Below, in pieces: positions 47,117 through 58,763 of a DNA stretch of 64,000 nucleotides (its first letter is position 1; each line of letters opens with the position of its first letter). A model generated the notes under the pieces. The model was not told the origin of the DNA, ran no database searches, and was given only the letters and a program-made list of their open reading frames with translations. The stretch is from Ensifer sp. LCM 4579 (lineage in GTDB: Bacteria > Pseudomonadota > Alphaproteobacteria > Rhizobiales > Rhizobiaceae). Where the stretch lies: contig NZ_MDDV01000012.1 in NCBI RefSeq assembly GCF_001854885.1, forward strand, positions 1-64,000. The letters are read 5' to 3'. The position numbers were made by a program, and so were the translations under genes.

Positions 47117-47830
47117 ATGGCCTTTTCATTCTCCACATTAATTCGAATCATCACCTTCACAGTCATAACCGCCATCGTGAGCGTGCAGCCTTCGACAGCG
47201 GATGATCTGCCCGCCCCGCAGCAGTGGGCGAGAACCCCCTTGTTACGAGTAGAAGCCCTTGCGGTTCTTCAGACTCTAAACGCGAATCTCCTCAGCAATG
47301 CCAGTGCGACGCTGACGCTCGATCGCTGGTGTGCGGCGCATAAGCTTGCACCACCGGGCTCCAAGATCGTAGCAAAACGTGTACAGGGACACGACAAGCC
47401 AGCCAACGTTCATATTCGTGAATTGCTGCACGTCGGGGCGGACGAGCCGATCGTCTATCGCCATGTCCGCCTAGCATGCGGTGATCGCATCCTTTCGGAA
47501 GCAGACAACTGGTATGTGCCTGCAAGACTGACAGCCGAGATGAACGAGGCGCTGAATACGACTGATATCTCGTTTGGTCGAGCCGTTCGGTCCTTGAACT
47601 TCACCCGAACCAACTTAACGGCCAAACTGCTTTGGTCCCCTCTCCCCGAAGGCTGGGACATGTCGGCCGAATTACCACTGCCGAGCTTAGGGTCTTTGAC
47701 CCCACCGCCATTCCTTCTCGAGCATCATGCAGTGCTGAAGTTGCAAGATGGCACGCCTTTTGCTGCGTTGGTCGAAAGCTATACGAACGATGTGCTGGAT
47801 TTTCCGGCTCCCCAGCTATTGCCGCAATAA
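47117..47830 (+). CDS. Exported chorismate-lyase (UbiC)-like protein
   Basis: 237 residues from the ATG at 47117 (MAFSFSTLIRIITFTVITAI), a signal peptide ending near VQPSTADD; the open frame extends upstream without a better start. The mature part resembles the chorismate pyruvate-lyase/UTRA-like fold: VYRHVRLACGDRILSEADNW, YVPARLTAEMNEALNTTDIS, FGRAVRSLNFTRTNL, LEHHAVLKLQDGTPFAALVE, VESYTNDVL. UbiC releases 4-hydroxybenzoate and pyruvate in the cytoplasm, so an exported relative probably does something else. A nod box lies 350 bases upstream and the gibberellin operon starts 320 bases downstream. Confidence 0.65.
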   Translation: MAFSFSTLIRIITFTVITAIVSVQPSTADDLPAPQQWARTPLLRVEALAVLQTLNANLLSNASATLTLDRWCAAHKLAPPGSKIVAKRVQGHDKPANVHIRELLHVGADEPIVYRHVRLACGDRILSEADNWYVPARLTAEMNEALNTTDISFGRAVRSLNFTRTNLTAKLLWSPLPEGWDMSAELPLPSLGSLTPPPFLLEHHAVLKLQDGTPFAALVESYTNDVLDFPAPQLLPQ

Positions 47831-47956
47831 AACCTGGTGGATTGGCTGCCGACTCGCCGCCAGTCTGGATTCCGAGGTGAAAAAACGGACGCCATTCGAA
47901 AAACACCGGACAGCTACTGTCATGTCCTTGGTACTTTATCGCAATGACCTCATCGC

Positions 47957-48132
47957 AGAAGGCTTTCACGAGCTTTGCTCGGACGCAGAAATCAGGAATA
48001 GACGGTCGCATCAGGCGCATGGAAACTGGGGGTTTCCATGAAACCCATCGAGTTGTCTATTTCCGCAAACCACTGGCCTGATTTCGTCCCACCACGCTTA
48101 GAGTGTCATTTCGCCCTCAGCCGGAACCGACC
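47957..48132 (+). repeat. 176-base direct repeat, copy 1, upstream of CYP115
   Basis: Nearly identical to 49493-49668 (a few base differences). Copy 1 leads directly into the CYP115 ribosome site; copy 2 leads into a NifA site and CYP112. It therefore brackets CYP115. Confidence 0.9.
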
Positions 48133-48152
48133 CCTTTAAAGGAGTTGTTGGC

Positions 48153-49385
48153 ATGCGCGTAGAAAACGATAATCGCGATGTGATCGGTGTGTCGGTCGCT
48201 CCCACGCACCTTGATAATCTGTCTTCTGCGATTCTGCAGCAGGGGGGGATGGCGCGAGTGTCGCTGCCAGGCGATGTGGTGACCTGGGCGGCAGGCGGTC
48301 ACCAGACGCTCAGGCGGATACTTTGCGACCAACGTTTCAACAGGGACTGGCGACAGTGGCGGGCGCTGCAGGACGGCGAGATTCCCGAGGATCATCCGCT
48401 GATCGGGATGTGCAAAGTGGACAACATGGTCACGGCGCATGGCGCCGATCACCGGCGCTTGCGCGGCCTGCTGTCCAGGAGCTTCCCGCCCAGTCGTATC
48501 GCCTTGCTGGCGCCACGGATCGAACAATGGGTCGATCGACTCCTGGCCGAGATGGCGCAGCGCGGCGGCAGTGCCGATCTGATGTGCGAGTTCGCCGTTC
48601 CGCTGCCCACCAACGTGATCGCCGAACTGTTCGGTTTGCCGGACGAACAGCGCGAGGAGATCGTCGCGCTCACCTACAGCCTGGCCAACACCTCCGCCAC
48701 AGCCGCAGAGGTGCGACAGACGCGGCAGCGCATCCCGGAGTTCTTCCGTCGCCTGATCGCGCTCAAGCGGGGCCAGCTCGGCGACGATCTGGCTTCGGCC
48801 CTGATCGTCGCGCGCGACAACGGCGAGCTCGTTTCCGACACCGAGCTCATCGACATGCTGTTCATGGTGCTCTCTGCGGGCTTCGTGACCACCACCGGCG
48901 TCATCGGCAATGGCGTGCTGGCATTGCTGACGCATCCGCAGCAACTGCACCTGGTGCGCAGCGGCCAAGTTGCGTGGTCACAGGCGATCGAGGAGATCCT
49001 GCGCTGGGGCAGCTCAGTGGCCAATCTGCCGTTCCGCTATGCCACCGAGGACGTGGAGATCGACGGATGCATGGTCCGCCGCGGCGACGCCGTCCTGATG
49101 GCGTTCCATGCGGCGAACCGGGACGAAAAGGCCTTCGGTCCCGGCGCCGACAGGTTCGATGTCACCCGGCGGCACAACCCGCACCTGTCGTTCGGCGAGG
49201 GGCCGCATTTGTGCATGGGCGCTGCGCTGGCGCGCCTGGAATTGCGCTGCGCCTTCCCCGCGCTGTTCGGGCGGCTGGAGGATCTGGCGCTGACCATCGC
49301 CGCGGAGGACGTCGTCTACATGCCGTCTTACGTCATTCGCTGCCCGCAGCGCCTGCCGGTCACCTTCCGACCTTCCATCGCTTAG
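48153..49385 (+). CDS. cyp115: CYP115, gibberellin 3-oxidase cytochrome P450
   Basis: 410 residues; ATG at 48153 after AAAGGAG. Soluble bacterial P450: I-helix LSAGFVTTTGVIGNG, K-helix EEILRWG (ExxR), and the haem-binding loop LSFGEGPHLCMGAALARLEL. In bacterial gibberellin pathways CYP115 converts GA9 to bioactive GA4, and most rhizobia have lost it. Here it is full length and intact. Immediately after the stop come ~100 bases copied from CYP112 and a second copy of the upstream 176-base repeat, so it seems to be a later re-insertion ahead of the core operon. It is preceded by a nod-box region, not by the NifA promoter found before CYP112. Confidence 0.88.
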   Translation: MRVENDNRDVIGVSVAPTHLDNLSSAILQQGGMARVSLPGDVVTWAAGGHQTLRRILCDQRFNRDWRQWRALQDGEIPEDHPLIGMCKVDNMVTAHGADHRRLRGLLSRSFPPSRIALLAPRIEQWVDRLLAEMAQRGGSADLMCEFAVPLPTNVIAELFGLPDEQREEIVALTYSLANTSATAAEVRQTRQRIPEFFRRLIALKRGQLGDDLASALIVARDNGELVSDTELIDMLFMVLSAGFVTTTGVIGNGVLALLTHPQQLHLVRSGQVAWSQAIEEILRWGSSVANLPFRYATEDVEIDGCMVRRGDAVLMAFHAANRDEKAFGPGADRFDVTRRHNPHLSFGEGPHLCMGAALARLELRCAFPALFGRLEDLALTIAAEDVVYMPSYVIRCPQRLPVTFRPSIA

Positions 49386-49390
49386 AGAGT

Positions 49391-49492
49391 GCGGCATTCA
49401 CCCCTGATTGTGTGATTCTCGGTTCGCCGGGGTGTTGGTCTCGCACGAGGGGGCGAGCATGCCCCGTTACGCACGATCGTGGCGCCGGCCTA
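49391..49492 (+). repeat. CYP112 internal fragment after CYP115
   Basis: The ~100 bases starting GCGGCATTCACCCCTGATTG match CYP112 codons at about 50071-50173 with several changes. It begins straight after the CYP115 stop region, as expected if CYP115 arrived together with part of a neighbouring CYP112 and recombined. Confidence 0.85.
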
Positions 49493-49668
49493 GAAGGCTT
49501 TCCCGAGCTTTGCTCGGACGCAGAAATCAGGAATAGCCGGTCGCATCAGACGCATGGAAACTGGGGCTTCCATGAAACCGATCGAGTTGTCTATTTCCGC
49601 AAACCACCGCCCTGATTTCGTCCCACCACGCTTAGAGTGTCATTTCGCCCTCAGCCGGAACCGGACCC
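49493..49668 (+). repeat. 176-base direct repeat, copy 2
   Basis: Second copy of 47957-48132. It runs into the NifA-type promoter that precedes CYP112, so this copy probably represents the older operon leader. Confidence 0.9.
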
Positions 49669-49685
49669 CCACCTACTGTCGGGTT

Positions 49686-49701
49686 TGTCGCGTCCGCGAC
49701 A
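49686..49701 (+). promoter_or_regulatory. NifA upstream activator site of the CYP112 operon
   Basis: TGTCGCGTCCGCGACA, an exact TGT-N10-ACA that is also nearly self-complementary, about 100 bases upstream of the -24 element. Related copies occur at 59848-59863 and 61225-61240. Confidence 0.85.
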
Positions 49702-49787
49702 TGGTGATGTTCGGCCCGGGCGTGCCGCGCTCGGTTAAGACATTGAAGGATGTGCAGAGCAGTTTTTCTGAGGCGCTCCCTGCGCAG

Positions 49788-49804
49788 TTGGTACGATTCT
49801 TGCT
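49788..49804 (+). promoter_or_regulatory. Sigma54 -24/-12 promoter of the core gibberellin operon
   Basis: TTGGTACGATTCTTGCT: GG-N10-GC, with only C-to-T in TGGCAC. It starts transcription near 49816, about 50 bases before CYP112. It suggests expression during nitrogen fixation. Confidence 0.85.
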
Positions 49805-49837
49805 GCCCGAGTTGTACGGCGGCACACGCCGGGATGC

Positions 49838-49858
49838 CCTTCGATCGCTTAGAGAGTG
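49838..49858 (+). other. Residual 3' end of an ancestral CYP115
   Basis: CTTCGATCGCTTAGAGAGTG just before CYP112 differs by one base from the CYP115 end region at 49372-49391. It is what remains of the copy that originally lay next to CYP112. Confidence 0.7.
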
Positions 49859-49868
49859 GAGTGCCACC

Positions 49869-51071
49869 ATGTCCGAACAACCCTTGCCGACGCTGCCGAT
49901 GTGGCGCGTCGATCACATGGAGCCTTCGCCCGAGATGTTGGCTCTACGCGCCAACGGTCCGATCCACCGCGTGCGCTTCCCGTCCGGGCACGAAGGCTGG
50001 TGGGTGACAGGCTACGACGAGGCCAAGGCGGTGCTGTCCGACGCGGCGTTCCGACCCGCGGGAATGCCGCCGGCGGCATTCACCCCTGATTGTGTGATTC
50101 TCGGTTCGCCGGGGTGGCTGGTCTCGCACGAGGGGGACGAGCATGCCCGGTTACGTACGATCGTGGCGCCGGCCTTCAGCGACCGCAGGGTGAAGCTGCT
50201 CGCGCAGCAAGTCGAGGCGATCGCCGCGCAGTTGTTCGAGACGCTGGCGGCCCAGCCCCAGCCCGCCGACCTGCGGCGCCACCTCTCCTTTCCGCTTCCG
50301 GCCATGGTCATCAGCGCGCTGATGGGCGTGCTCTACGAGGATCACGCCTTTTTCGCCCGGCTCTCCGACGAGGTGATGACGCACCAGCATGAGAGCGGCC
50401 CGCGCAGCGCGTCGCGTCTGGCCTGGGAAGAACTGCGCGCCTACATTCGCGGCAAGATGCGGGACAAGCGCCAGGATCCGGGCGACAACCTGCTGACGGA
50501 TCTGCTCGCGGCGGTCGACCGGGGCAAGGCGACCGAGGAAGAGGCGATCGGCCTGGCGGCGGGCATGCTGGTGGCGGGGCACGAGAGCACCGTCGCGCAG
50601 ATCGAATTCGGCCTGCTGGCCATGTTCCGCCATCCGCAACAGCGCGAACGCCTGGTCGGCGATCCATCCCTGGTAGACAAGGCGGTGGAGGAAATCCTGC
50701 GCATGTACCCGCCGGGCGCTGGCTGGGACGGCATCATGCGCTATCCGAGGACCGACGTGACCATCGCGGGCGTGCATATTCCCGCGGAGAGCAAGGTGCT
50801 GGTCGGCCTGCCGGCGACGTCGTTCGATCCGCGCCATTTCGACGACCCGGAAATCTTCGACATCGGACGCGAAGAAAAGCCGCACCTGGCGTTCTCCTAC
50901 GGACCGCACTACTGCATCGGCATGGCGCTCGCCAGGCTGGAACTCAAGGTGGTGTTCGGTTCGATCTTCACGCGCTTTCCCGCGCTTCGCCTGGCCGTAG
51001 CGCCCGAAGAACTGAAGTTGCGCAAGGAGATCATCACTGGCGGGTTCGAGGAGTTGCCGGTGCTCTGGTGA
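49869..51071 (+). CDS. cyp112: CYP112, gibberellin 20-oxidase cytochrome P450
   Basis: 400 residues from the ATG at 49869 ([20 protein letters not shown]); an in-frame ATG at 49554 lies within the leader repeat and is not credible because it would cross the promoter. P450 hallmarks: I-helix [25 protein letters not shown], haem loop [19 protein letters not shown]. In the characterised bacterial pathway CYP112 oxidises C-20 of GA12 to give GA9. First gene of the core operon, with a NifA/sigma54 promoter just upstream. CYP114 follows after about 95 bases. Confidence 0.95.
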   Translation: MSEQPLPTLPMWRVDHMEPSPEMLALRANGPIHRVRFPSGHEGWWVTGYDEAKAVLSDAAFRPAGMPPAAFTPDCVILGSPGWLVSHEGDEHARLRTIVAPAFSDRRVKLLAQQVEAIAAQLFETLAAQPQPADLRRHLSFPLPAMVISALMGVLYEDHAFFARLSDEVMTHQHESGPRSASRLAWEELRAYIRGKMRDKRQDPGDNLLTDLLAAVDRGKATEEEAIGLAAGMLVAGHESTVAQIEFGLLAMFRHPQQRERLVGDPSLVDKAVEEILRMYPPGAGWDGIMRYPRTDVTIAGVHIPAESKVLVGLPATSFDPRHFDDPEIFDIGREEKPHLAFSYGPHYCIGMALARLELKVVFGSIFTRFPALRLAVAPEELKLRKEIITGGFEELPVLW

Positions 51072-51165
51072 TGCGCGGACGCCGCCGGGAATCGCGATCT
51101 TCTCCGCAATTTGCCGGCGCGCCTGGCGCGTGCCGGTCAGATCAGCCAGCCAACAGGTAACCAAG

Positions 51166-52446
51166 ATGGACGTCCAAGAAACCACGGCAGCATGCCGGGA
51201 CGCCTTCGCCGAACTGGCGTCGCCAGCGTGCATCCACGACCCGTATCCGTTCATGCGGTGGTTGCGCGAGCACGATCCGGTGCATCGCGCGGCGTCGGGC
51301 CTCTTTCTGTTGAGCCGCCACGCCGACATCTACTGGGCCCTCCAGGCCACGGGCGATGCGTTTCGGGGACCGGCGCCGGGCGAACTGGCGCGCTATTTCC
51401 CGCGTGCGGCGACCAGCCTGTCGCTCAATCTGCTGGCGTCCACGCTAGCGATGAAGGAACCACCGACGCATACGCGTCTGCGCCGGCTGATCTCGCGCGA
51501 TTTCACCATGTGCCAGATCGACAACCTGCGGCCGAGCATCGCGCGCATCGTCGCAGCGCGCCTGGACGGCATGGCGCCCGCGCTGGAGCGGGGGGAGGCG
51601 GTGGACCTGCACCGGGAATTCGCGCTGGCCTTGCCCATGCTGGTCTTCGCCGAACTGTTCGGCATGCCCCAGAAAGACATGTTCGGGCTCGCCGCCGGGA
51701 TCGGCGCCATTATGGAAGGCCTGAGCCCGCACGCCAGCGATCCCCAGCTCGCCGCAGCGGACGCGGCCAGCGCCAGGGTGCAGGCCTACTTCGGCGACCT
51801 CATACAGCGCAAGCGCACCGATCCCCGCCAGGACATCGTATCGATGCTGGTCGGCGCACACGACGACGATGCCGACACGCTGTCGGATGCGGAGTTGATC
51901 AGCATGCTGTGGGGCATGCTGCTGGGCGGCTTCGCCACCACTGCTGCGACCATCGACCATGCGGTCCTGGCGATGCTGGCGTATCCCGAACAGTGGCACT
52001 GGCTGCAGGGAGACGCCGTGGGGGTGAAGGCATTCGTCGAAGAAGTCCTGCGCTGCGACGCGCCCGCCATGTTCAGCTCCATTCCGCGTATCGCCCAGCG
52101 CGACATCGAACTGGGCGGCGTGGTGATCCCGAAGAACGCGGACGTGCGCGTGCTGATCGCGGCCGGCAATCGCGATCCGGACGCCTTCGCCGATCCCGAC
52201 CGCTTCGATCCCGCGCGGTTCTACGGCACCAGTCCTGGCATGTCGACCGACGGGAAGATCATGCTGAGCTTCGGCCACGGCATTCACGTCTGCCTCGGTG
52301 CGCAACTGGCCCGGGTGCAGTTGGCCGAGAGCCTGCCGCGGATCCAGGCGCGCTTCCCCACGCTGACATTGGCCGAGCAGCCGACCCGGGAGCCCTCCGC
52401 GTTCCTTAGGACGTTCCGCGCGCTGCCGGTGCGGCTGCATGCGTGA
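51166..52446 (+). CDS. cyp114: CYP114, ent-kaurenoic acid oxidase cytochrome P450
   Basis: 426 residues from the ATG at 51166 ([20 protein letters not shown]). I-helix [26 protein letters not shown], haem loop [19 protein letters not shown]. In bacterial gibberellin synthesis CYP114, with the adjacent ferredoxin, carries out ring contraction of ent-kaurenoic acid to GA12-aldehyde. The ferredoxin gene starts nine bases after the stop, consistent with that dependence. Cytoplasmic and soluble. Confidence 0.93.
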   Translation: MDVQETTAACRDAFAELASPACIHDPYPFMRWLREHDPVHRAASGLFLLSRHADIYWALQATGDAFRGPAPGELARYFPRAATSLSLNLLASTLAMKEPPTHTRLRRLISRDFTMCQIDNLRPSIARIVAARLDGMAPALERGEAVDLHREFALALPMLVFAELFGMPQKDMFGLAAGIGAIMEGLSPHASDPQLAAADAASARVQAYFGDLIQRKRTDPRQDIVSMLVGAHDDDADTLSDAELISMLWGMLLGGFATTAATIDHAVLAMLAYPEQWHWLQGDAVGVKAFVEEVLRCDAPAMFSSIPRIAQRDIELGGVVIPKNADVRVLIAAGNRDPDAFADPDRFDPARFYGTSPGMSTDGKIMLSFGHGIHVCLGAQLARVQLAESLPRIQARFPTLTLAEQPTREPSAFLRTFRALPVRLHA

Positions 52447-52455
52447 GGGGCTGAG

Positions 52456-52737
52456 ATGCGCGTCGTGATCGACCAAGAACTGTGCGGAACCACTGGGCAG
52501 TGCGTGCTGACGCTGCCGGGTACCTTTCGCCAGCGCGAACCGGACGGCGTGGCCGAAGTGTGCGTGGCGACGGTCCCGCAGGCGCTGCACGCCGCCGTGC
52601 GGCTCGCGGCCAGCCAGTGCCCGGTCGCCGCCATTCGGGTCATCGAAAGCGACGCTGGCGATGACGAGCGCGCCAGCGCCGACCCTCGCGCGTTGTCCGG
52701 CGGAGACCGAGCGGCATGCCGCGAAAGACCAACGTAA
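52456..52737 (+). CDS. Ferredoxin (3Fe-4S type) of the gibberellin operon
   Basis: 93 residues; ATG at 52456. Reads MRVVIDQELCGTTGQCVLTL and, later, AASQCPVAAIRV: cysteines at 10, 16 and 54 with the CP motif fit a single [3Fe-4S] cluster as in P450-partner ferredoxins. The C-terminal ~25 residues are an acidic/polar tail. It passes electrons to the P450s, most clearly CYP114. No dedicated reductase is encoded in the operon. Confidence 0.92.
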   Translation: MRVVIDQELCGTTGQCVLTLPGTFRQREPDGVAEVCVATVPQALHAAVRLAASQCPVAAIRVIESDAGDDERASADPRALSGGDRAACRERPT

Positions 52738-52752
52738 ATCCAGGAGGACACG

Positions 52753-53589
52753 ATGGGACGGTTTGAAGGCAAGGTGGCCGTGGTGACCGGCGCCGGCGCC
52801 GGCATCGGAAAGGCATGCGCCCTCGCTATCGCGCGCGAGGGCGGCAGAGTGGTGGTGGCCGACATTGATGGCTCGGCGGCCATCGCCTGCACGGAGCAGA
52901 TCGTGGCCGAGGCGGGCCACGCGCTGGCCCTGGCCATGGACATCGCCGATGCGCAGGCGGTGGCAGCGCTGTTCGAGACGGCGGAGCGGCACTTCGGTGG
53001 GGTCGATCTGCTGGTGAACAACGCGAGCGCCATGCATCTAACCCCGCGCGACCGCACGATCCTCGACCTGGACCTGGCGGTCTGGGATCAGACCATGGCG
53101 ACCAATCTGCGCGGCACGCTGCTCTGCTGCCGGCAGGCCATCCCACGGATGATCGCCCGCGGCGGTGGCGCGATCGTCAACATGTCGTCGTGCCAGGGAC
53201 TGAGCGGTGACACCGCGCAGACGTCCTACGCCGCGTCGAAGGCGGCGATGAACATGCTGTCGGCCTCGCTCGCCACCCAGTACGGTCATGCGCAGATCCG
53301 CTGCAACGCGGTTGCGCCGGGTCTCATCATGACCGAGCGTCTCGTTGCCAAGCTGGACGAGTGCATGCAACGGCATCTGCGCCGGCACCAGCTCCTGCCG
53401 CGCGTTGGCCGCCCCGAGGACGTGGCCGCGCTGGTGGCGTTCCTGCTCTCCGACGATGCTGCGTTCATCACCGGCCAGGTCGTGTGCATCGACGGCGGCA
53501 TGCTGGCGCATGTGCCGACGTACGCCGACGGTGGCAACAGCCCCGCCGCGCGGCCTGCCGGCGACACCGCCGAAGCGGAGCGCTGCTGA
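52753..53589 (+). CDS. Short-chain dehydrogenase of the gibberellin operon
   Basis: 278 residues; ATG at 52753, AGGAGG upstream. Classical SDR: cofactor motif VTGAGAGIGKACALA (TGxxxGIG), LLVNNASAMH (NNAS), catalytic Ser in NMSSCQG, YAASK (YxxxK), and a typical C-terminal FITGQVVCIDGGML. In the pathway this enzyme oxidises GA12-aldehyde to GA12. Its stop overlaps the CYP117 start (TGATG), so the two are coupled. Confidence 0.92.
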   Translation: MGRFEGKVAVVTGAGAGIGKACALAIAREGGRVVVADIDGSAAIACTEQIVAEAGHALALAMDIADAQAVAALFETAERHFGGVDLLVNNASAMHLTPRDRTILDLDLAVWDQTMATNLRGTLLCCRQAIPRMIARGGGAIVNMSSCQGLSGDTAQTSYAASKAAMNMLSASLATQYGHAQIRCNAVAPGLIMTERLVAKLDECMQRHLRRHQLLPRVGRPEDVAALVAFLLSDDAAFITGQVVCIDGGMLAHVPTYADGGNSPAARPAGDTAEAERC

Positions 53590-54932
53590 TGGACATGCTG
53601 CTCAACCCGCTGGACCGTCGGCACCGACTGCGGCACGACATCCCGGTCGTACCCGGCGCTTACCCCCTTGTCGGGCATCTTCCCGCCATCGTCTGCGACC
53701 TGCCGCGCCTGCTGCGGCGCGCGGAACGGATGCTGGGCAGCCATTTCTGGCTGGATTTCGGCCCTGCCGGACACCAGATGACCTGCATGGATCCGGATGC
53801 GTTCGCACTGCTCCGGCACAAGGATATGTCCTCGGCGCTGATCGAAGAGATCGCGCCCGAATTGCTTGGCGGAACGTTGGTCGCCCAGGACGGCGGCGCG
53901 CACCGGCAGGCGCGCGATGCGATCAAGGCGGCGTTTTTGCCCAAGGGGCTGACCCAGGCCGGCATCGGCGACCTGTTCGCGCCCGTCATCCGGGCGCGGG
54001 TGCAGGCGTGGCGCGACCGCGGCGACGTAACCATCCTGCGCGAGACCGGTGACCTGATGCTGAAGCTCATCTTCAGCCTCATGGGAATCCCCGCGCAGGA
54101 CCTGCCGGGATGGCACCGCAAGTACCGGCAACTGCTGCAGTTGATCGTTGCGCCCCGGGTCGACCTGCCCGGACTGCCCTTGCGGCGCGGTCGCGCCGCC
54201 CGCGACTGGATCGACGCGCAGTTGCGCCAGTTCGTCCGCGACGCGCGCGCGCATGCCGCGCGCACCGGGTTGATCAACGACATGGTGAGCGCCTTCGATC
54301 GCAGCGACGATGCGCTCTCCGATGACGTCCTGGTCGCCAATATCCGCGTGCTGCTGCTTGCCGGTCACGACACCACCGCCTCGACGATGGCCTGGATGGT
54401 GATCGAGCTGGCGCAGCAGCCTGTGCTGTGGGACGCCCTGGTCGAGGAGGCGCAACGCGTGGGCGCGGTGCCGACTGAGCACGCGGACCTGGCGCAGTGT
54501 CCGGTCGCGGAGGCGCTGTTCCGCGAGACGCTGCGCATGCATCCGTCGGTCACGCTCCTGCCGCGTCGCGCGCTGCAGGAATTGCAACTCGGCCAACAGC
54601 GCATTCCCGTGGGCACCGATCTGTGCATCCCGCTGCTGCATTTCTCGACCTCGGCGCTGCTGCACGAGGCGCCTGATCAGTTCCGCCTGGAGCGGTGGCT
54701 GCAACGAACGGAGCCGATCCGGCCGGTGGACATGCTGCAGTTCGGTTCCGGCCCACACGTCTGCATCGGCTACCACCTGGTATGGCTGGAACTGGTGCAG
54801 TTCTGCATCGCCTTGGCGCTGACCATGCACAAGGCCGGGGTGCGGCCGCGGTTGCTGAGCGGCGTCGAAAAAGGCCGGCGCTATTACCCGACCGCACATC
54901 CGTCCATGACAATCCGCATCGGATTCTCATGA
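53589..54932 (+). CDS. cyp117: CYP117, ent-kaurene oxidase cytochrome P450
   Basis: 447 residues from the ATG at 53589 (MDMLLNPLDRRHRLRHDIPV), overlapping the SDR stop. I-helix LLLAGHDTTASTMAW, ExxR in RETLRMHPS, haem loop QFGSGPHVCIGYHLVWLEL. In bacterial gibberellin synthesis CYP117 oxidises ent-kaurene stepwise to ent-kaurenoic acid. A 145-base gap with no recognised gene separates it from the GGPP synthase. Confidence 0.93.
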   Translation: MDMLLNPLDRRHRLRHDIPVVPGAYPLVGHLPAIVCDLPRLLRRAERMLGSHFWLDFGPAGHQMTCMDPDAFALLRHKDMSSALIEEIAPELLGGTLVAQDGGAHRQARDAIKAAFLPKGLTQAGIGDLFAPVIRARVQAWRDRGDVTILRETGDLMLKLIFSLMGIPAQDLPGWHRKYRQLLQLIVAPRVDLPGLPLRRGRAARDWIDAQLRQFVRDARAHAARTGLINDMVSAFDRSDDALSDDVLVANIRVLLLAGHDTTASTMAWMVIELAQQPVLWDALVEEAQRVGAVPTEHADLAQCPVAEALFRETLRMHPSVTLLPRRALQELQLGQQRIPVGTDLCIPLLHFSTSALLHEAPDQFRLERWLQRTEPIRPVDMLQFGSGPHVCIGYHLVWLELVQFCIALALTMHKAGVRPRLLSGVEKGRRYYPTAHPSMTIRIGFS

Positions 54933-55077
54933 GCTGGCATCGCATGCCCCGTGTGGCGAGGCAGCGGCGCCGGCGACGCGCGGCATTGCTGCACTCGGTG
55001 CGCGCGCTCGGTGCGACGCCGGCAACACCGCGGCGGCTCGCCGCTCGTCGTGGCCGTCTCCTGTCAGGTACAAGGAC

Positions 55078-56085
55078 ATGAACAACATGCAGACCGGTAC
55101 CACTCTACACGACGACCGAACTGGCGTTTCCGCCCTCGGCGGAATGGGCGCGCGGGCGCGCGGCGCATCCGGCAGGTTGCTGACGGAGATCTGGATGCAG
55201 GACGGCGCAAAGCGGGTCGAACAGGCGCTGGCGCGTCTTCTCTGCGCCGAAGACGACGGTGAGACCGAGCTGATGGCGGCGATGCGCTACGCCACCTTGC
55301 ATGGCGCGAAGCGCACCCGCGCCTTGCTCTGTCTGGCTGCCGGCGCACTGGCCGACACGCCGGCGCACATGCTCGACGACGTCGGCGCCGCCATCGAGAT
55401 GATGCACGCTTGTACCCTGGTCCACGACGACCTGCCCGCGATGGACAACGACGTGCTTCGCCGCGGCCTTCCGACCGTGCACGTCAAGTTCGGCGAAGCC
55501 ACTGCGATCCTGGTCGGCGATGCGCTGCAGGCGCACGCCTTCCTGACCCTGGCGAGCCTGGACGCGCCGGGCGACAATCGTATCGCGCTCGTGCGCGAAC
55601 TGGCGCAGGCGGTGTCCGCCGAGGGTGCTGCAGGCGGGCAGGCCATGGATCTGTCGCTGGTCGGAAAGCACGTCGAGCTGGACAGGATCGTGGCGATGCA
55701 CCGGATGAAGAGCGGAGCGCTAGTGCGCGCGTCCGTTCGCATGGGCGCGCTATGCGCCGTCGCGGAGGATGCCGCGCACGCTGCGCTGTACTGTGCGCTC
55801 GATCGCTACGGCGCCTGTCTCGGCCTGGCGTTGCAGGTGGTCGACGACATTCTAGACGCGACAGCGGATACCGTGACGCTGGGCAAGACCTCCGGCAAGG
55901 ACGCGGCGGCGCAGAAGCCGACCTGCGCGTCGATCATGGGGCTGCAGGCAGCGCGCCAGTTCGCGCTGGATCTGTTGCGCGACGCCGGGGAGGCCATCGC
56001 CCCGCTGGGGCCGCGTGCGGACCGGTTGGCGCAGATGCTGCAGCGGGCCAAGGCGTATCTGTTCAAGCACGCGCCATGCGCATGA
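55078..56085 (+). CDS. Geranylgeranyl diphosphate synthase
   Basis: 335 residues; ATG at 55078 after AGGACA. All-alpha prenyltransferase (IspA/CrtE family): first Asp-rich motif VHDDLPAMDND, RRGLPTVH following it, second Asp-rich motif LQVVDDILDATADT, and GKDAAAQKPTCASIMG. It makes the C20 precursor GGPP for the diterpene cyclases that follow. Operon copy specific to gibberellin production. Confidence 0.93.
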   Translation: MNNMQTGTTLHDDRTGVSALGGMGARARGASGRLLTEIWMQDGAKRVEQALARLLCAEDDGETELMAAMRYATLHGAKRTRALLCLAAGALADTPAHMLDDVGAAIEMMHACTLVHDDLPAMDNDVLRRGLPTVHVKFGEATAILVGDALQAHAFLTLASLDAPGDNRIALVRELAQAVSAEGAAGGQAMDLSLVGKHVELDRIVAMHRMKSGALVRASVRMGALCAVAEDAAHAALYCALDRYGACLGLALQVVDDILDATADTVTLGKTSGKDAAAQKPTCASIMGLQAARQFALDLLRDAGEAIAPLGPRADRLAQMLQRAKAYLFKHAPCA

Positions 56086-56231
56086 GCGCGCCCGTCCGCA
56101 TGGAGCCGTCCTGTGCCGCTGCGATCGGCCGGCGGCGGTGCATGCTGCACTGTGTCCGAGTCCGCGGCGACGTGCGTCGGCGTCTGCCCGATCCTGGTTC
56201 TGGTCAACCGTCTGCAGAAGGAACATCCCGC

Positions 56232-58681
<2,450 letters not shown>

Positions 58682-58763
58682 ACGCGCGGGAGGCGGCGGC
58701 GTGCGCACGCTGCCGTCGGTCCGATCCGACGCAACGGCGCCCGATGCGACGGATGGAGCGAGC

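Noticed and set aside
47917..47950. Sigma54 promoter before CYP115 (TTGGTACTTTATCGCAA)
   Set aside because: GG and GC are nine, not ten, bases apart, and no NifA site lies upstream at the right distance.
48323..49615. 430-residue forward frame overlapping CYP115 in another frame
   Set aside because: Alternative frame of CYP115, Arg/Ala-rich low-complexity translation.
49554..49868. N-terminal extension of CYP112 (505-residue version)
   Set aside because: Would translate through the NifA site, the sigma54 promoter and the CYP115 stub; the conserved protein begins at 49869.
51445..53037. 530-residue minus-strand open frame opposite CYP114, ferredoxin and SDR
   Set aside because: High-GC antisense frame of well-recognised P450 and SDR genes; composition is His/Arg-rich and no motif is present.
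53286..54899. 537-residue minus-strand open frame opposite CYP117
   Set aside because: Shadow of CYP117 in GC-rich DNA, with no domain or start site.
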